Origin: Thermoplasmata archaeon
GTDB taxonomy: Archaea > Thermoplasmatota > Thermoplasmata > UBA10834
Direction of reading: 5' to 3'
DNA: 7,960 nt
Assembly: GCA_022865445.1 (NCBI GenBank)
Contig: JALHSX010000320.1
Coordinates: 1-7,960 of the forward strand
Shown here: in pieces, positions 5,366 through 7,960 of the stretch
Numbering within the stretch: position 1 is the first letter of the stretch
Layout of the letters: every line of letters begins with the position of its first letter
Translations under genes and position numbers: made by a program
The notes under the pieces: model-generated
The model's input: the letters and a program-made list of their open reading frames with translations, nothing else
Told to the model about the DNA's origin: nothing
The model's database searches: none

Positions 5366-5372
5366 ATAACTA
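5366..5372 (+). promoter_or_regulatory. Possible TATA element upstream of Elp3
   Basis: ATAACTA in the 48-bp gap before Elp3 is centred ~25 nt upstream of GTG 5394 and ~34 nt upstream of GTG 5403. It follows an alternating CG/GC stretch at 5348-5365. It could be an internal promoter, but the gene may equally be read from upstream. Confidence 0.3.
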
Positions 5373-5391
5373 GATATCGAGACTCAATTCT

Positions 5392-5397
5392 AGGTGG
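5392..5397 (+). promoter_or_regulatory. Ribosome binding site bearing on the Elp3 start
   Basis: AGGTGG lies 5 nt before GTG 5403 and includes the alternative GTG 5394. This spacing is why 5403 is preferred. If the mRNA is leaderless, 5394 would be the start instead. Confidence 0.5.
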
Positions 5398-5402
5398 CAT
5401 TC

Positions 5403-6953
5403 GTGGACTATTTCGACGAGCTCGTGCAAGCCCTGGTTCTAGGCAAAGTTTCCAGCCGGGACGAACTCCTGAGACTCAAGTCCAAGCTGTGTAAGAAACA
5501 CAAGCTTGCGAGGGTGCCAGCGAACCACGAGATCCTTGAGCGCGTGCCCGACGAGTACCGTGATATCGTCGAGCCATTTCTGAAAAACAAACCCGTCAGG
5601 ACCATGAGCGGGGTCGCCCCTGTGGCGGTCATGACGAGTCCATGCGATTGCCCGCATGGAAGATGCTCCTACTGCCCTGGTGGAGTGGCAAACAACACCC
5701 CTCAATCGTACACTGGCCACGAACCCGCAGCGCTCAGGGGTTCGATGTACGAGTACGATCCGTACCTTCAGACAAAGAGCAGGCTGCAGCAGCTGAGGGC
5801 GATAGGCCACAGGACCGACAAGGTCGAACTGATCGTGATGGGGGGCACATTCACGGCGAGGCCTCAAGAGTACCAGGATTGGTTCGTCAAGCGCTGCTTC
5901 GAAGCGATGAACGGCCGCGAATCCACAGACCTTGAATCGGCTCAGGTCTCCAATGAATCGGCGAAGGCCAGATGTGTCGGGCTCACGGTCGAGACAAGGC
6001 CTGATTGGTACACGAAACTTCAGGTCGATCACTCACTGGTTCTCGGGGCGACCAAGGTGGAGCTCGGCGTGCAGATCCTGGACGACAAGATCTTGGACGG
6101 CGTCAAACGAGGGCATCACGTCAAGGAGACTGCCGCCGCAACGAAGCGCGCGAAGGATGCGGGCCTTAAAGTGGCATATCACATGATGCCCGGACTGCCT
6201 GGCAGTAGCCGAGAGAATGACCTCAAGTCGTTCAAGATGATGATCAATGACGAACGGTTCAAGCCGGACATGCTCAAGATCTATCCTACCTTGGTGGTGA
6301 AGGGGACGGAACTCTACGATCAGTGGATGTCTGGCAAGTACGCTCCCCCGTCTCTCGAGGACACGGTCGATCTACTCTCGGAGGTCAAGGGTCTGATTCC
6401 TCCCTGGATTCGGATATTGCGGATCCAGAGGGATATCCCGGTCAAACTGATAGAGGCGGGCGTCAGGAAGAGCCATCTCAGGGAGCTCGTCGTCAAAGAG
6501 ATGAAGGAACGAGGGACCTCATGCCGGTGCATAAGGTGTCGGGAGATAGGACATCTCCCGCCGACCAAGGAGATGCCTGGAGAGTCAGATGTCGAATTCA
6601 AGGAGATCTCCTACGATGCCTCGGGAGGGCACGAGATGTTCCTATCCTACGAGGTCCCATCTGTCGATTCGTTGATAGGATATGCTAGGCTGAGGGTGCC
6701 CGGAAGTTCCAAGGGCAGCGCCGCCTTGTTGCGGGAACTCCACGTGTACGGCCAGCTCGTGCCGATCAGTGAGGAGGCAGGCAAGAGATGGCAGCACCGG
6801 GGTTTTGGCGAGAAGCTTGTATCTGCCTGTGAGGAGATCGCGAAGGAGCGCGGTCTGGCGGAACTCTGCGTCACGAGCGGCGTGGGCGCCAGGAACTACT
6901 ACAGACGGCTGGGATATGAGCGCAAGGGTCCTTACATGGCGAAAGGCCTTTGA
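5403..6953 (+). CDS. elp3: Elp3, tRNA uridine(34) carboxymethyl modification enzyme
   Basis: A 516-residue (519 if started at GTG 5394) radical SAM/acetyl-CoA enzyme. It adds a carboxymethyl-type group to C5 of wobble uridine 34 in tRNAs, which supports accurate decoding. In archaea Elp3 acts without the other Elongator subunits. Numbering from GTG 5403: an N-terminal tRNA-binding helical part at ~1-65; the 4Fe-4S cysteines C83, C88 and C91 in CPHGRCSYCPGG (CX4CX2C); QSYTGHEPAA at ~101-110; VMGGTF at 145-150; ETRPDW and KVELGVQ in the SAM barrel; a zinc-site-like CRCIRC at 374-379; and a GNAT-type acetyltransferase domain at ~397-516 with RELHVYG and the acetyl-CoA loop QHRGFG at 464-469. The order and length are standard, and no key residue seems missing. 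It follows the winged-helix/Sm-like genes closely. Confidence 0.97.
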   Translation: MDYFDELVQALVLGKVSSRDELLRLKSKLCKKHKLARVPANHEILERVPDEYRDIVEPFLKNKPVRTMSGVAPVAVMTSPCDCPHGRCSYCPGGVANNTPQSYTGHEPAALRGSMYEYDPYLQTKSRLQQLRAIGHRTDKVELIVMGGTFTARPQEYQDWFVKRCFEAMNGRESTDLESAQVSNESAKARCVGLTVETRPDWYTKLQVDHSLVLGATKVELGVQILDDKILDGVKRGHHVKETAAATKRAKDAGLKVAYHMMPGLPGSSRENDLKSFKMMINDERFKPDMLKIYPTLVVKGTELYDQWMSGKYAPPSLEDTVDLLSEVKGLIPPWIRILRIQRDIPVKLIEAGVRKSHLRELVVKEMKERGTSCRCIRCREIGHLPPTKEMPGESDVEFKEISYDASGGHEMFLSYEVPSVDSLIGYARLRVPGSSKGSAALLRELHVYGQLVPISEEAGKRWQHRGFGEKLVSACEEIAKERGLAELCVTSGVGARNYYRRLGYERKGPYMAKGL

Positions 6954-6978
6954 GCAATCGATGCGCAGAATCGTTACC

Positions 6979-6986
6979 ATTATATC
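6979..6986 (+). promoter_or_regulatory. TATA-like element upstream of the zinc-ribbon/TPR gene
   Basis: ATTATATC, in the 69-bp gap after Elp3, is centred ~27 nt before the GGGAGGT ribosome binding site. A transcript starting near 7009 would carry a short leader into TTG 7023. Confidence 0.45.
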
Positions 6987-7011
6987 AGTTCATCAATATC
7001 GGAGAGTACTG

Positions 7012-7017
7012 GGAGGT
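7012..7017 (+). promoter_or_regulatory. Ribosome binding site deciding a TTG start
   Basis: GGAGGT is a strong match to the anti-Shine-Dalgarno sequence, 5 nt before TTG 7023. No ATG or GTG near this position gives the complete zinc ribbon. Confidence 0.7.
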
Positions 7018-7022
7018 CGACC

Positions 7023-7960
7023 TTGCCCTGTTTAAAATGCGGAGGGAAATCAGAGGATGACGCACTTCTCTGCGATGCCTGCGCCGACTCTTCCTTCAAA
7101 GAGCCAAAGTTCTTCCTCAACCCGGTTTTGATTGGTCCCAGCATATACTCGAGGCTGAGGGACTACGGATCGGCCACTGTTCTTCTCGGCCCAAACGCCG
7201 GTTCGGATATCGTGCCAGTCGAATCCTCCAACCTGCTCAAAGCTGTGAAGGACGTGAACGTTCGGGTGATGCCACACGAGGAGCTCAAGGGGCTCTATGA
7301 GAGGTGCAATGCCATCCTCGCGCATCTCGGCGTCCCTATCAGGCTCGATTCTCCTCTGATGCTCCTCACGGAAGATGCTGCGGAGACCATAACCGCCATT
7401 GTTCAGAAGATCAACCTGACAGAGACGATGTACCCCAAGGAGGCAGTGAGCGATCTTTACGTACGTCTCGGGGTCGTGTACTGGAGCGCGTCCAACAGCA
7501 TTTTGATGCGCACCGCGGGAAAGAAGTGGCGGGAAGGGAAACGCGCATATCTCGTGGGGAAGGCGAAGGAGTTCCTCTCGAAGGTTGACCCCGGAGACGA
7601 TCTTCACTCGATTGCCGCCAGGACCATGGGCCTCATGTGTCTTGATGCGGAGGAATGGACAGAGGCGGAGGAACATCTCGCGGTCGCGGTACGTAGCTTC
7701 CCGAACGACCTCACGATCGGCGAGGGCCTATCGAGAGCGCACCTCATGTTGGGCAATCCGATGGAAGCCCTCTCGCGCATCGACGAGGTCATCAATCAGT
7801 CGGAGAGACCCGAATTCTGGGTACTCAAGGGCAAGATACTCAGGGATCTGGACAGAGCCAATGAGGCGTTGGAGTGTTTCAGCCGCGCCATCTCACTCGA
7901 TTCCAGATACCTCTCAGGCCATGACATGATGATCGAGACGCTCAGAGACCTCGGAAGGAT
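7023..7960 (+). CDS. Zinc-ribbon and TPR repeat protein, C-terminally cut by the window edge
   Basis: An open frame with 312 visible residues that starts at TTG 7023 and runs out of the window. The TTG start is supported by the ribosome binding site and because it places a zinc ribbon at the very N-terminus: C3, C6, C17 and C20 in MPCLKCGG...LLCDAC. Residues ~30-190 form a mixed region (FFLNPVLIGPSIYSRLRDYG..., HEELKGLYERCNAILAHLGVPI, then long helices) that I do not recognise. From ~195 there are tetratricopeptide-like repeats of about 34 residues: 195-228 (MGLMCLDAEEWTEAEEHLAVA), 229-262 (LSRAHLMLGNPMEALSRID) and 263-296 (WVLKGKILRDLDRANEALEC), with a fourth begun. TPRs make protein-protein scaffolds, so an adaptor role is inferred. 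No membrane segment is seen. A second ORF on the opposite strand at 7050-7676 is a shadow of this gene. Confidence 0.8.
   Translation, partial: MPCLKCGGKSEDDALLCDACADSSFKEPKFFLNPVLIGPSIYSRLRDYGSATVLLGPNAGSDIVPVESSNLLKAVKDVNVRVMPHEELKGLYERCNAILAHLGVPIRLDSPLMLLTEDAAETITAIVQKINLTETMYPKEAVSDLYVRLGVVYWSASNSILMRTAGKKWREGKRAYLVGKAKEFLSKVDPGDDLHSIAARTMGLMCLDAEEWTEAEEHLAVAVRSFPNDLTIGEGLSRAHLMLGNPMEALSRIDEVINQSERPEFWVLKGKILRDLDRANEALECFSRAISLDSRYLSGHDMMIETLRDLGR

Noticed and set aside
5439..6032. 197-codon open frame on the minus strand
   Set aside because: It is antisense to the radical SAM domain of Elp3 and has no domain-like features.
7050..7676. 208-codon open frame on the minus strand
   Set aside because: It lies opposite the zinc-ribbon/TPR gene, shows no recognisable motifs, and looks like a high-GC shadow frame.
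1..7960. CRISPR arrays, tRNA or rRNA genes, insertion sequences
   Set aside because: No regularly spaced repeats, cloverleaf-like sequences, transposase motifs or terminal inverted repeats were seen.

Overview
The window looks like a stretch of an archaeal chromosome, most likely a euryarchaeon of the Thermoplasmata/Methanomassiliicoccales type; that placement is inferred. The evidence is TATA-type promoters (CTTAATAT, TATAAATAT), one probably leaderless gene, GGAGG-type ribosome binding sites, a short archaeal Elp3 (radical SAM plus acetyltransferase), and several small winged-helix and Sm-like proteins of archaeal character. GC content is moderately high and coding is very dense. No rRNA, tRNA, insertion sequence or CRISPR array is seen, and the longest stretch without a gene is about 117 bases.

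Layout. (1) 3-826, + strand: the tail of an OsmC/Ohr-like gene overlaps the start of a class II glutamine amidotransferase gene with an N-terminal Cys2 nucleophile. (2) 823-1344, - strand: an HTH (XRE-type) regulator with a C-terminal domain. It converges on the amidotransferase gene, and both stop codons lie in one CTAG. (3) 1345-1461: a divergent promoter region with a TATA box on each strand and two palindromic sequences near the regulator's promoter. (4) 1462-4236, + strand: an SsuABC/TauABC-type ABC importer operon of substrate-binding protein, permease and ATPase. (5) 4281-6953, + strand: a winged-helix protein, an Sm-like small protein, a second winged-helix protein, and Elp3, the tRNA U34 carboxymethylation enzyme. 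(6) 7023-7960, + strand: a TTG-initiated zinc-ribbon/TPR protein that runs off the window.

The transporter operon is the unusual part. The substrate-binding protein appears circularly permuted: after an N-terminal membrane anchor, the half that is normally C-terminal comes first, and the half that is normally N-terminal comes last, ending exactly where the first half would resume. Two genes further on, the ATPase has a single-base frameshift that detaches its last ~48 codons, although every nucleotide-binding motif lies before the break. The operon may be decaying or being remodelled, or there may be local sequence or assembly errors; read-level checks would decide.

Working together: the divergent HTH protein probably controls the importer. 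The winged-helix/Sm-like/winged-helix/Elp3 genes are tightly packed (17-bp overlap, then 8-bp and 48-bp gaps) and may be one transcription unit that includes tRNA wobble modification.
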